Positions 52,021-63,417 of a stretch of DNA of 64,000 bases are shown here, one piece after another (position 1 is the stretch's first letter; each line of letters begins with the position of its first letter). The notes beneath the pieces are model-generated. The model was not told where the DNA came from. It was given only the letters and a program-made list of their open reading frames with translations, and made no database searches. Both the position numbers and the translations under genes were made by a program. Location: assembly GCA_028641055.1 (NCBI GenBank), contig CM054061.1:34343877-34407876 (forward strand). The letters run 5' to 3'. This stretch comes from Alopecurus myosuroides (taxonomy: Eukaryota > Streptophyta > Magnoliopsida > Poales > Poaceae).

Positions 52021-55000
52021 TTATGATCGCTTCAGCCGTAACCATGGAGCATCTTCATTATTTAACGGGATGGTGGGGTCAGCTTTCACTGTGAAGGGTG
52101 GAATTTCAACAAACTTATTATAATCTTCTGACATGTCTGTCGTGTCCTCGATTCCCACGATGTTTCTTTTTCCTGAGAGAACTATGTGACGCTTCGGCTC
52201 ATCGTATGATGAAATTGTTCCCTTATTTTTTCTTTTCTTCGGTCTGGAAGACATGTCCTTCACATAGAAGACCTGGGCCACATCCTTGGCTAGAACGAAT
52301 GGTTCGTCATTGTAACCAATATTGTGGAGATCCACTGTTGTCATTCCATAAAGCGGGTCTACCTTTACCCCTTCTCCATTCAGGTTGACCCATTTGCACT
52401 TGAACAAAGGGACCTTAAAAGAAGCTCCATAGTCAAGTTCCCATATCTCCTCTATGTAACCATAGTATGTGTCATTTTTTCCATTCTCGTTTGTTGTATC
52501 AAAGCGGACACCACTGTTTTGGTTGGTGCTCTTCTTATCTTGGGAGCTCGTGTAAAATGTATTCCCATTTATCTCGTACCCTTGAAAACTCCCAATAGTC
52601 GAAGATGGTGACCCTGCCAACATGTACAGCTGATCTTCAACAGTGGTGTCATTTATAAGATGTGTTTGCAACCAACTTCCGAAAGTCTCCATGTGTTCGC
52701 GTTTAATCCATGAGTCATCCTTCCCCGGGTTTGCAGACCGTACAATATTCTTGTGTTCCTCGACATACGTAGCCATGAACATAGAATTTTGTAGAACTGT
52801 GTAGTGTGCTTTGGTCAAAGAATGCCCGTCCCTAGGTATCATTGTTTTCTTTCCCAGCGTTCCTTTTCCCCTCAGTCTCCCCTCATGCCGCGATTCAGGA
52901 ACACCAATTGTCTTAAGGTCAGGAATAAAGTCAACACAGAACCCAATGACCTCCCCTGTTCCATAGCCCTTCGAGATGCTTCCTTCTGGCCTAGCACGGT
53001 TATGAACATATTTCTTCAAGACTCCCATGAACCTCTCAAAGGGGAACATATTGTGTAGAAATACCGGACCGAGAATATGAATCTCTTCACATAGGTGAAC
53101 AAGGAGATGAGTCATAATGTTGAAGAAGGATGGTGGGAACACCAACTCAAAACTAACAAGACACTGGACCACATCCCTCTGTAATCTTGTCAGAATTTCT
53201 GGATCGATTACCTTCTGAGATATTGCGTTCATGAATGCACATAGCTTCACAATGGGTACTCGAGCATTTTCCGGTAGAAGCCCCCTCAATGCAATCGGAA
53301 GCAACTGCGTCATAATCACGTGGCAGTCATGAGACTTCAGGTTTTGGAATTTTTTCTCTGCCATGTTTATTATCCCCTTTATATTCGACGAGAAGCCAGA
53401 CGGAACCTTGATACTGTAAAGGACTTCAAAGAATATTTCCTTCTTTGCTTTAGTAAGAGCGTAGCTGCTTAAGGAATGGCGCCCTGTATCTGTGTGCTTG
53501 TTGCTTGGGTCTTTCATACGTTGCTGGTCCTCCCGTGCTTCAGGCGTATCTTTTGACTTCCCATACACGCCCAGGAAGCATAGCAGATTGATACAGAGAT
53601 TCTTTGTCACGTGCATCACGTCGATCGAAGACCGGACCTCTAAAACTTTCCAATAGGGTAGCTCCCAAAATATAGATTTCTTCTTCCACATGGGTGCCGC
53701 TTATCAGGGCCGTACGGAACTGGTTGGCTGCCAGCAGCCTTACCAAAGATTACTTCTAGGTCCTTGACCATATCGAATATATCATTACCACTACGGAGCT
53801 CAGGCTTCTTTCGGTTATCTGCCTCACCTCTGAAATGCTTCCCTCCTTTTTTCCTTAAGGGATGCTTGATCGGAAGAAATCTACTATGCCCCAGGTATAC
53901 AACCTTTTTACATTTATCCAAAAAAACACTGTCAGTCTTATCTAAACAGTGTGTGCATGCATTGTATCCCTTGTTTGTATGACCGGAAATGTTACTAAGA
54001 GCAGGCCAATCATTGATGGTCACGAAAAGCAACGCCCGTAGGTCAAATGGCTTTTGTTCGTTCTCATCCCACACACGTACACCTGGTTTGCCCCACAGTT
54101 CTAAGAGTTCTTCCACTAATGGCCTTAGATACACATCAATGTCGTTGCCAGGTTGCCTCGGGCCTTGGATGAGAACTGGCATCATAATGAACTTGCGCTT
54201 CATGCACAACCAAGGAGGAAGGTTGTACATACATAGAGTTACAGGCCAAGTGCTATGACTGGAGCTCTGCTCCCCAAAAGGATTAAAGCCATCTGTACTT
54301 AGACCAAACCATAAGTTTCTCGCCTCTCCTGCAAAGTCTGGAAAGTCTCTCTCGATCTTTCTCCACTGCGATCCATCGGCGGGGTGCCTCAACTTTCCAT
54401 CTTTCTTACGGTCGTCGTTGTGCCATCGCAACAACCTAGCATGCTCTTTGTTTCTAAACAGACGTTTCAGCCGTGGTATTATAGGAGCATACCACATCAC
54501 CTTAGCAGGAACCCTCTTATGGGGGGGCTCGCCGTCAACATCACCAGGATCATCTGCTCTGATCTTATACCGCAGTGCAGTGCATATCGGACATTCATCC
54601 AAATTCTCGTACTTCTCACCGCGGAAGAGAATGCAGTCATTAATGCATGCATGTATCTTCTGCACATCTAATCCTAGAGGGCAGAGAGCTTTCTTTGCTT
54701 CGTACGTACTCTCAGGCAATTCGTTATCCTTTGGAAGTTTTGGCTTCATTAGTTGAAGTAAACTCTCAAATGCCTTGTCAGTCACATCGTTTTGTGCCTT
54801 CCATTTCAGCAACTCCAGTGTGGTACCGAGCTTTGTGCTACCATCTTCGCAATTTGGGTACAACAATTTTTTGTGATCCTGTAACATGTTGTCCAGCTTC
54901 AACCTCTCCAATTTATTTTCACAGTCTTCCCTTGCATCAGCAATAACTCGGCCAAGATCATCATCGGGCTCTTCTGATGCCTGTTCTTGATTACCTCCTT

Positions 55001-55321
55001 CTTCTGCATTCTCTTCCATTGCAGTATCTCGTATTCAGGGAACAAAGGATCTTCTTCTTCTTCATCATCGTCTTCCATCACAACCCCTTTTTCTCCATGC
55101 TTGGTCCAGCAATTATAGCTGGGCATGAAACCTCTCCGAAGTAGATGGCCGTGAAGGATTCTTTCGGAAGAATGTTCTCTGACGTTCCGACAATCAACAC
55201 ATGGGCAACACCTGAAGCCATTATCTTTGTTCGCCTGAGCTACAGCAAGAAATGCATTCAGGCCTGCCATATACTCGGAAGTGCGTCGGTCACCGTACAT
55301 CCATCGCTGCCGTGCATCCAT
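52021..55321 (-). pseudogene. Tnp2-type CACTA transposase of E5, frameshifted
   Basis: The likely start is ATG 55321-55319 (MDARQRWMYGDRRT), right after an AG acceptor, opening the transposase-associated domain (CCPCVDCRN, HLLRRGF). The frame is lost near 55030, where one base appears deleted. It resumes at 55019 (EENAEEGG) through the Tnp2 core (CPLGLDVQKIHACINDCILF, LSTDGFNPFGEQSSSHSTWP, YNLPPWLCMKRKF). It shifts again near 53700, resuming at APMWKKKSIFWELPYWK, IDVMHVTKN, DUF4218 (FPFERFMGVLKKYVHNRARP) and DUF4216 (YYGYIEEIWELDY) to TAA at 52021. Without the two shifts it would be a full-length transposase of about 1,080 residues. It is a different lineage from the E2 transposase. Confidence 0.88.
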
Positions 55322-55584
55322 CTGCATCATATAATTAAGTTTATCAAAATACATATTAATACAGAGATGACCACAGTACATCGACAAATAATACTTTTTT
55401 ATGTATCAGTTACAGATGAAAAAGATAATTTGTTAACCTCGGTCGAAGATACCATTTTCAGTGAGCTTGTGTGCGTCTCGGGAATTTCGTCGAACACCTC
55501 GTGTGCATAGTAAAAAAAACACACTATAACACCACACTCTCTCACACCTCCAAGGAAAAAAAAGATGGAAGGAGGGGGGGCTGG

Positions 55585-55604
55585 GGCAGTATATATAGGG
55601 GAAG
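55585..55604 (-). promoter_or_regulatory. Candidate TATA box of the E5 Tnp2 gene
   Basis: On the minus strand CCCTATATATACTGCC lies between the subterminal repeats and the gene, about 270 bp before the proposed ATG. Transcription would start inside the element, and a 5' UTR intron is likely because an acceptor precedes the ATG. Confidence 0.5.
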
Positions 55605-55607
55605 GGG

Positions 55608-55832
55608 GCATTGGTCCCGGTTCGTGGACTGAACCGGGACAACAGGTCATGCGCGTGCCACGTGGCCTGTGGCTAGGCATTGGTCCCGGTCCGTGGCAAG
55701 AGACGGGACCGATATGCCCCCCACGAACCGGGACCAATGCGCCCAGGCGATTCCTGTTGCCCCGGGCGCACGAACCGGGACCAATGCAGGGCATTTGTCC
55801 CGGATTTGGTTGCAACCGGGACAGCTGCCCCC
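55608..55832. repeat. E5 right subterminal repeats (GTCCCGGTT)
   Basis: About nine copies of TTGGTCCCGGT / AACCGGGACCAA in both orientations run up to the terminus at 55863. Confidence 0.88.
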
Positions 55833-55866
55833 CGGCCCCCTGGACGAGAGGGTTCCACCAGTGTTT

Positions 55867-55995
55867 AGCTTATTCTGCACGTCATGCATATAACAGATTA
55901 ACACCTCTGTATTTGTATCTATCTTATCCCTACGTGGGCTATATAAACATGATGAGGCCGGTGGGTGTTCACCACGGCAAAACCTCAGTTTGACT
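55867..55995 (+). repeat. Copia 5' LTR, right part
   Basis: Matches 60400-60528 of the 3' LTR with one difference seen (CATGATG against CATAATG). It contains TATATAAAC near 55939, a possible LTR TATA box. Confidence 0.9.
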
Positions 55996-56032
55996 TGGTA
56001 TCAGAGCCTAGATCCCATCTACCTTCGCCACC

Positions 56033-59000
56033 ATGACACCGCCTGCCGCCGCTGCCTCCACGGTGACGATCTTGTCCATCGCCAACCTCATCACGATCCA
56101 GCTCACCCGCAACAACTTCCTGCTCTGGAAGACCCAGGCAGCACCAGCGCTGCGCGCGGCTCATCTGTACGGCTACGTCGAGGGCACCATCCCCGCGCCT
56201 ACGCCCACGATCACCGAGGGCACCGGCGCCAGTGCCAAGCAGGTGGCAAACCCGGAGTTTCTCCAGTGGTACCAGCAAGATCAGCTGGTATTGATTGCCC
56301 TCCTCGGCTCCATGTCCGAGGACATAGTTGGGCAGCTGACGCAGATTCACACGTCGGCCGGCGTGTGGGATGCACTCCACGCCATGTCGGCTCGCAGAAT
56401 CGAGCCCGGGTAATGCAACTGCGTTACCAACTCTCCAACTTCAAGAAGAAGGACATGCCCGCCTCCGAGTACTTCAATCGGATGAAGGGCTACGCGGACG
56501 CCATGGCCTCCGTCGGGAAGCCTCTCAATGACGAGGAAACTCTTGGCTATATCCTCTCCGGTCTTGGACCGGAATACGAGCCCCTCGTCGCCTCCATCAC
56601 CGCCTGCGACGACCCGGTGACCCTCAACAATTTTTATGCATATTTTCTGAGTGCAGAGCTTCGTCTTGAGCAGCAGGCTTCGGTTGGAGAGATTCATCCA
56701 TCGGCAACGCTGCTGACACCCGCCCTGGCAACGGCGGGCAGGGAAATGCTGGCCACCGTGGCGGAGGACGCCACAACGGTGGAGGGCAAGGCGATCGTGG
56801 TGGCCGCGGTGGCGGCCGTGGGCGGGGCAATGGGCGCAACACGGGAGGTGGTGGCTCCCGGCCTATCTGCCAAATCTGTGGCAAGTTTGGCCACGACGCA
56901 CTACGATGCCGCAACCGCTTCAACCATGCGTTCCAGCCCGACGAGCCTCGCCCTCGCAACGCGAACGCGGCCAACTCCAGCAACTCTGACGGCGGCGGCA
57001 ACTGGATCTTTGATTCTGGTGCCACGGACCACCTGACGTCCGATCTCGACCGCCTCAGCATTCAGGAACGCTACCATGGGAAGGAATCCGTCCAGGTCGC
57101 CAACGGTGCAGGTCTGAAAATTACACATATTGGTCATTCCCAAATTACTGGCTCATCTAGACCTCTGTTTCTTAAAAATATTCTTCGCGTTCCATCAATG
57201 TCCAACAATCTGCTATCGGTGCACAAGTTTCTACTTGACAACCATGCGTTTGCTGAATTTTATCCCTCTCACTTTGATGTGAAGGATCAGGCAACGAAGG
57301 ACCTTCTTCTTCGGGGTAGATGCCAAGGGGGACTTTATCCAGTGCCAAGCGACCTCATTTCGTCTTCCGCGTCTCGTCGCCATGGCCTTGCCAGTACAAA
57401 GCTCACCGCCGATCATTGGCATCACCGGCTAGGGCACCCTTCAGTTAGTGTCGTTGAGTCTGTCTTTAGAACAAATAAAATCGCTTGTGCACTTCCGTCG
57501 CAGTCTTTAGTTTGTGATTCGTGTCAGCGTGCCAAGGTGCACCAATTACCCTATTCTAGGTCATCACACTCTACCAATTCACCTCTCGAGCTTGTGCACT
57601 CCGATGTGTGGGGGCCAGCTCTACCATCTGTGGGAGGGTTTCGGTATTATGTGAGTTTCGTCGATGATTACAGTCGTTATACTTGGATTTATCTCATTAA
57701 ACGTAAGTCAGACGTTGAGAAATCTTTTCACCACTTTCAAACTCATGTCGAGAGGTTACTTGAAACCAAGATTCGTGCGGTGCAATCAGATTGGGGAGGC
57801 GAGTATCGCCGCCTATCTCGCTACTTCGATCGTACCGGTATCCAGCATCGCCTCACATGTCCTCATACATCCAAGAAAAACGGCATTGCCGAGAGGAAAC
57901 ACAGGCACATCGTCGAGACTGGCATTTCCCTTCTCGCTCACTCCTCTCTCCCCGTACGTTTTTGGGACGAAGCCTTCTTGACTGTTGTTTATTTGATCAA
58001 CAGAATGCCCACTCGTAATCTTCAGAATTCTGCCCCGATCACATGTCTTCGGGGAGAACTTCCTGATTACTCGTTCCTGCGTTCCTTTGGCTGCGCATGT
58101 TGGCCCAACTTGCGCCCATATAACAGTCGAAAGTTAGAGTTCCGCTCTCGTATTTGTGTCTTCCTCGGTTACAGCCAGCAGCACAAGGGATACAAATGCT
58201 TGGATAGAACATCTGGGCGCATCTTTATTTCTCGCGACGTCGTTTTCGACGAGAACCTTTTTCCCTATGCCACAACAACACCCGCCTCACCACCACCAGC
58301 ACCCCTCTCTGCACCTACCATTTTTCCAATTTTTGAGCCGGTAGTGCAGGATAACCGTATGCGTAATTATGATTTGCATTTGTTGCCTCACACTCCTGCC
58401 ACGAGCAGTTCTCTTGATGCAGGCTTCTCTGGTGGTGGCTCTATGGATGACACTGACATAGGATCTCCGCGCACCCCCGGGAGCACGGCTCACTCTGGCG
58501 AGGTAAACTTCCCCGCCACTGCAGCGTCGCAGCCTGCCGCGAGTCATTCTCCTGCCGCGACACCGGATTCTACCGCGAGCTCTTCTCCTGCCACGTCCTC
58601 GACAGCGACACCTGACGCACCTGCTGCCTCGCCTCGCCAGCCCGCCGCGGCAGCTTCGCGCCCTGATGTTGACACAGCTGCGTCGGCACCACGTCACCAC
58701 ATGCTGACGAGAACCCGCGACGCCACCGTCAAGCCTCTCGTCCCCACGGACGGTACCATCCGCTACGACTACAAGCGTAGGGCATTCGCTGCAGAACCTG
58801 CTTCCTATCGGCGTGCCCTTGCCGATTCTCAATGGCGCGCTGCCATGGAGGATGAGCACACGACACTTCTCCGCAACAGTACGTGGTCTCTTGTGCCTCG
58901 TCCACCCGGTCAGAACGTGATCGGGAGTCGCTGGGTGTTCAAGGTGAAGCATAAAGCCGATGGCTCCATTGACAAATACAAAGCTCGACTCGTAGCTCAG

Positions 59001-60332
59001 GGGTTTACTCAACGCTACGGCATTGATTACCTTGACACATACAGCCCTGTCGTCAAGCCGGCCACGGTCCGTCTCGTGCTCGCCATTGCCATGTCTCGTA
59101 ATTGGAGTGTCCGACAACTTGACGTGAGCAACGCATTCCTGCACGGTGTGTTGCAAGAGACAGCTTATATGCGGCAGCCCCCAGGATTTGAAGATTCCAA
59201 GCATCCTGACTATGTTTGGAAGCTGCACAAGTCGATATATGGGCTCAAACAGTCGCCTCGTGCCTGGTACTCCCGGCTCAGTGATATGCTACAGCAGCTT
59301 GGGTTTGTTGCCGCCAAGACCGACACATCTCTGTTCGTGTTCTTGCATGCCGGCATCACCATTTACATGCTCGTCTATGTCGACGACATCGTCGTTGTCA
59401 GTTCGTGCCCAGCTGCATCGGCCAAACTTATTCAGCGCCTTGGTGCTGTTTTTCCAGTCAAGGACTTGGGCCCCCTTCACTACTTTCTTGGCATTGAGGC
59501 ATCTCGTGACCCAGGGGGAATGAACCTATCGCAAAGCAAGTACGCCATGGATCTTCTTCGCCGCACAAAGATGGATAAGTCCAAGGTTGTGTCCACTCCT
59601 ATGTCTGTCCAAGACAAGCTTGCAGCTGATCAAGGTACTCCACTCACTGGCGATGCAGTGTTTGATTACAGGAGCACTGTTGGCGGTCTCCAATATCTGA
59701 CTCTCACTCGGCCCGACATTTCGTTCGCTGTCAACAAGGTTTGTCAGTACCATGCAAATCCTACTACGGTGCACTGGGAAGCAGTAAAGAGGATATTACG
59801 TTATGTGAAAGGGACAGTTGACACAGGGCTACGGCTGCGCAAGTCCTCCTCTATGTTGCTTAGTGTTTTCACCGATGCAGATTGGGCCGGTAGTGCGGAC
59901 GATCGGCGCTCCACCGGAGGGTTCGCTGTCTTCTTTGGACCAAGCTTGATATCCTGGAGTGCTCGCAAGCAACCCACCGTCTCACGATCATCAACTGAAG
60001 CTGAATATAAGGCTCTAGCAAATGGAACAGCAGAGGCTATGTGGATTCAGACACTTCTTCGAGAGCTTCATGTTCCTGAAGCCCGGCCACCTGTGTTGTG
60101 GTGTGACAACCTCGGGGCCACTTATTTGACTGCTAACCCAGTCTTTCATGCGCGGACAAAACACATCGAAGTCGACTTTCATTTTGTCCGGGAAAAGGTG
60201 GCTCAAGGTGCACTTGATGTACGTTTTGTGTCTTCGGCTGATCAGGTAGCTGACGCCTTTACCAATCCTTCGACCAAGCAAATGCTAGAGCAGCTATTCT
60301 CCAACCTCAACTTAGTACATGTACTACGATGA
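56033..60332 (+). pseudogene. Copia gag-pol polyprotein with two frameshifts in gag
   Basis: The ATG at 56033 starts gag (NNFLLWKTQAAPALRA). The frame shifts near 56395 to NRARVMQLRYQLSNF and again near 56695. The third frame then stays open to the stop at 60332. It carries a zinc knuckle ([14 protein letters not shown]), protease ([14 protein letters not shown]), GAG-pre-integrase ([18 protein letters not shown]), integrase core ([29 protein letters not shown]), RT ([34 protein letters not shown] at 59377) and RNase H ([27 protein letters not shown]). The pol part is intact, but synthesis from gag would need both shifts corrected or recoded. Confidence 0.92.
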
Positions 60333-60345
60333 GTTTGAGGGGGAA

Positions 60346-60528
60346 TGTTAACTAACAGGCTAGATACGGCTAGTTAGGTAACACCATGCAGAGTACTTTA
60401 GCTTATTCTGCACGTCATGCATATAACAGATTAACACCTCTGTATTTGTATCTATCTTATCCCTACGTGGGCTATATAAACATAATGAGGCCGGTGGGTG
60501 TTCACCACGGCAAAACCTCAGTTTGACT
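60346..60528 (+). repeat. Copia 3' LTR (183 bp)
   Basis: Begins TGTTAACTAACAGG directly after the purine tract and ends TTTGACT before the CACCA duplication. It is uninterrupted and so defines where E5 entered the 5' LTR. Confidence 0.92.
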
Positions 60529-60767
60529 CACCACCATGTTCCTCTCCTCATTGGGTTTTGCTGACACGGCGTAAAGAATTTGGCATCATATGCTCTCTTC
60601 GATGAGGCCCGTGTCACCATGCACAAGACTGCGACGCAGGCGAAGCAAATTTTCTCGAGCTTCCCGTGGTATGGTGTATACCGTGTGCTCTACCTTGGAC
60701 CGCTTTCCGACGAACCCCCAATCTACTTGACTGACAAGTTCCCCGACGACTATGGGTGGGGACACTA
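60529..60767 (+). pseudogene. Lhcb copy B, N-terminal part
   Basis: Continues from 47472 ([12 protein letters not shown]) through [25 protein letters not shown] base is missing near 60570 (ACGGCGTAAAG against ACGGCGGTAAAG in copy A), so the transit-peptide region is frameshifted. The fragment stops at the CTA duplicated by E6 (60765-60767). Confidence 0.9.
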
Positions 60768-60782
60768 CACTGGTAGAAAATA

Positions 60783-60975
60783 GGCCTATAGTCCCGGTTC
60801 GCAAAGGCCAATAATCCCGGTCGCGCAACCGGGACTAAATATGCGCGACTAAAGGGCCCCCCTTTAGTCGCCCCTCTTATGAACCGCGGCTAAAGGCCCG
60901 TCCACGTAGGCGGGTGGCGTGCGCCGAGGGCGGAGGACCTTTAGTCCCGGCTGGCCACACGAACCGGGACTACAT
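60783..60975. repeat. E6 left subterminal repeats (TAGTCCCGGTT)
   Basis: Direct and inverted TAGTCCCGG and CCGGGACTA copies. The right-end counterpart is 63178-63360, where TTAGTCGCGGGT variants dominate. Confidence 0.85.
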
Positions 60976-60978
60976 GCT

Positions 60979-61085
60979 ACTCCCTCCGTATCAAAATATA
61001 AGATGTTTTAGCCATTTCTAGACAACATGCATCTAGACATGTTTTAGTGTGTGATTCTCTTTTATTCATTTGGGTTTCTAATTAT
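60979..61085. mobile_element. Stowaway fragment (one end only)
   Basis: TACTCCCTCCGTATCAAAATA starts a typical grass Stowaway. The sequence continues with a Stowaway-like interior (CATCTAGACATGTTTTAGTG), but no matching second end follows. Confidence 0.6.
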
Positions 61086-61220
61086 TTTTCACTCCAATTT
61101 TTGACTCCCATTTTTCCACTCCCTTTTTTCGCTCCAATTTTTCACTCCCTTTTTTTTCAGAATTTTTATTATTTGCTTAGTGTCTAACTACAATTATCTT
61201 TAGTCAAATTTCTTACTCGT

Positions 61221-61291
61221 GGTCAAACTTCTCGCTCGGTCACCCATCCTCCCACTACTCTAGCACTAGCACGCTTAACTTCCGAGTTCCA
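61221..61291 (-). other. 5S rRNA-derived module in E6
   Basis: On the minus strand GGAACTCGGAAGTTAAGCGT, then a gap and AGGATGGGTGACC, match the A-box and C-box halves of plant 5S rRNA. It reads toward the left terminus, about 450 bp away. The AT-rich flank (61330-61358) also matches the flank of the E3 module. Confidence 0.75.
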
Positions 61292-61369
61292 TCCCGTCCC
61301 GCATCCAAGTATTTCGCACGCATGTATGTGATACTAGTATCATATCAATCCTATTAACAAGTTGGTCGA

Positions 61370-62318
61370 TGCCACATTTCTTTATTATCTGAATTTCAAA
61401 TAAATCTTTTAATAAACAAAAGTAATGATGTAATTAATAATTTTGAATAAATAAATAAACATTAACTTTTTAATTTGTATTGTTTCTAAAAAAATATTCA
61501 GAAAAATAAAACTAATTCATTTTAAAATCTTAAAAATACAAATAATATATCAAAATATTCAGAAAAATAATACTAATTAATTTTAAAATCTTAAAAATAC
61601 AAATAATATATCAAAAAATTCAGAAAAATAAAACTAATTCATTTTCCCCTTTCCTAAATGCAAAATAAAATCTAATAAAATTCATGAACCAAACCATATG
61701 AAATCTAAACCATATTAAATTTGCAGATCCAAGTTTCGACTATTATTTTGGACACAAGAACTGTTTTGGCAATGACTATCTGTGAGAATGATTTGAACCT
61801 AACTTTTAAAATACATAACCAAAATGGACAAAATAAAATATTCTGGATAGATATTGAAAAGATCTATCCATAGCACTTAGCCTCACATCAAGGTCAACAA
61901 TCAAATGAAAATACCATCCTTTTTAATAAAAGACCAGTAGGCTCTTCTATGATGTTTTAGAATGAGTTCAAAAATGAATTTCGAAGTAAATCCAACTGGA
62001 TGAGTTTGGTATTGACTAGATCTATGTTTTCCTGGCTTAGATTAATTTTTTGACCTCTAGATTTATTTTTGGTGAACAGATATAGAAACAGTAGTTTTTG
62101 GTGAACAGATATATAAACGGTAGTTTTTCTGTTTTGTTTTATTGATGTGTTTTTGTTTGTTTTCTTGATGTGTTTTTGTTTGTTTGTTTTGAAATGTGTG
62201 TTTGACATAATATAGAAATAATATAGCTAGAAATTAATTTAGAAATAATATAGAAATTAATAGAAAGACATATATCCATTACATATATCGAACGCAAGAT
62301 GCGGTACACAAACAACAT
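61370..62318. other. AT-rich non-coding interior of E6
   Basis: No gene. Local direct repeats are present, for example two near-identical 60-bp stretches with TTCAGAAAAATAA and TTAAAATCTTAAAAATACAA (about 61497 and 61557), and two copies of GGTGAACAGATATA (62071 and 62100). Low complexity explains the open frames seen. Confidence 0.55.
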
Positions 62319-63049
62319 CTACTCAAGCTCCGAAGAGTAGATGCGGAACCACTCGAAGGCAACGTATGCATCTATTGCTGCATAATCGAGATTGATCCGG
62401 TCCAGTGGGTTCTTCCCCCAATACATGTGATTCTTCGAGGGGAAACGAGTCTTCATGGTTTTGTAGTCGGCGTGGATGAAGGCAGTTGCCATCGGAGCCA
62501 TCCCGGTCTTGTGCCCGTACAGCTCATCAAAATGGATAAGGTCCTGAAGATCAATGTAGTGATCTTCAGGTATCTAAATACCCAAACGCATCAACTTCTG
62601 CCGGTCTTGAGTGATGTCAACGCTACAGAAGTTGTACCTCTTGTTAACAAGAAAATCAACAAGTTCTGGAGATTGCTTTCAACTACTGCAACAACAAAAA
62701 TAGAACACGTGTTTGATATGTTGCAACACGTGTATTCTTCCAATGCAACAAACAAATAAAAAATGCAACACTATCCTACAAGAGAGATTGTACGTGTGCG
62801 TTACCTTGCCCATTGGAAGACGAAAACGATCTCCTTGAAGGCAATCTGGATGACGGCAACATCCCGTTGATTCGCCGTGTACTCTAGATCAAGCCCGAAG
62901 AACTTATGGTGTTCATCGGCTTCTTCATAGAGATTGCTCAAATGCTTAAGAGCACCGGGGAGCCTCTGGCACATATTGGTGTAGGCCACGTCGAGATTCT
63001 TGCGGCATGGTGTGGACACACGCAGAAGGTTCCAAACGGGAGAACCCAT
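62319..63049 (-). pseudogene. Decayed 3'-5' exonuclease (WRN/RNase D-like) gene captured by E6
   Basis: Exon 1 (63049-62815) has the first exonuclease motif as FFGLDLEYTANQRDVAVIQI (Asp-x-Glu). A canonical intron (GT at 62814, AG at 62686) follows. Exon 2 (62685-62319) reads SPELVDFLVNKRYNFCSVDI, a TAG, then IPEDHYIDLQDLIHFDELYG, MATAFIHADYKTMKTRF and DYAAIDAYVAFEWFRIYSSE. The last has the Tyr-x3-Asp third motif. A TGA just after the splice junction and the TAG before IPEDH break the frame. The family trims nucleic acid 3' ends using two metal ions. The retained intron indicates capture of genomic DNA, unlike the intronless gene in E5. Confidence 0.8.
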
Positions 63050-63177
63050 GGGTGCTTGGTGGAGGAAGAAGAGAAGAGAGGAAGAAGAAACAGAGAGTCT
63101 CGGGTGCGTACTGTAGCAATGGCCTTCTGCCTCTCGCTCTCAAAATAAAACCAAGCGGGAGACGAGCAGTTTGGATC

Positions 63178-63360
63178 TTTAGTCGCGGGTGGCCAGGCTA
63201 ACCGGGACTAAAGACAGGGAGGCCAGCAGTTTGGATCATTAGTCGCGGGTGGCCAGGCCAACCGGAATTAAAGCCCTCCACGCGCTTCCCAAACCGCGGC
63301 GCATGACCTTCAGTCGCGGGTCGCCTCCCGAACCGGGACTAAAACCCCTTTAGTCATGGT
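63178..63360. repeat. E6 right subterminal repeats
   Basis: Copies of TTAGTCGCGGGT, ACCGGGACTAAA and related forms run toward the terminus at 63414. Confidence 0.85.
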
Positions 63361-63417
63361 GCGCATAATTTGGGGACTGAAGGGGGCGTATGGAAAGCCT
63401 TTTTTCTACCAGTGCTA

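Larger units (their letters stand above)
47527..55863. mobile_element. E5: 8.3-kb CACTA transposon inserted in the copia 5' LTR
   Basis: Termini CACTAGTGGAAACAG and (right, reversed) CACTGGTGGAACCC are flanked by the duplication TTT (47524-47526 and 55864-55866). The intact 3' LTR at 60346 gives the empty site. GTCCCGGTT-type subterminal repeats lie at both ends and once inside. Gene content: a Pro-rich protein on plus, and a DRM-like methyltransferase domain and a broken Tnp2 transposase on minus. Confidence 0.93.
47473..60528 (+). mobile_element. Ty1-copia retrotransposon with 183-bp LTRs, interrupted by E5
   Basis: The 5' LTR (47473-47526 plus 55867-55995) and 3' LTR (60346-60528) are both 183 bp. 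They are flanked by CACCA (47468-47472 and 60529-60533). A primer-binding site TGGTATCAGAGC (55996), complementary to initiator tRNA-Met, and a purine tract GAGGGGGAA (60337-60345) are in place. I counted two LTR differences (GTGCAGAG/ATGCAGAG and CATGATG/CATAATG). Both LTRs end in ACT rather than the usual CA. Domain order gag, protease, integrase, RT, RNase H is that of copia. Confidence 0.93.
60768..63414. mobile_element. E6: 2.6-kb CACTA element in Lhcb copy B
   Basis: Perfect 13-bp termini CACTGGTAGAAAA are flanked by CTA (60765-60767 and 63415-63417). Copy A gives the empty site (GGGACACTATTGGGCAC). Subterminal motifs are TAGTCCCGGTT and TTAGTCGCGGGT. It has no transposase. It carries a Stowaway fragment, a 5S-like module and a decayed exonuclease gene. 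Confidence 0.94.
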
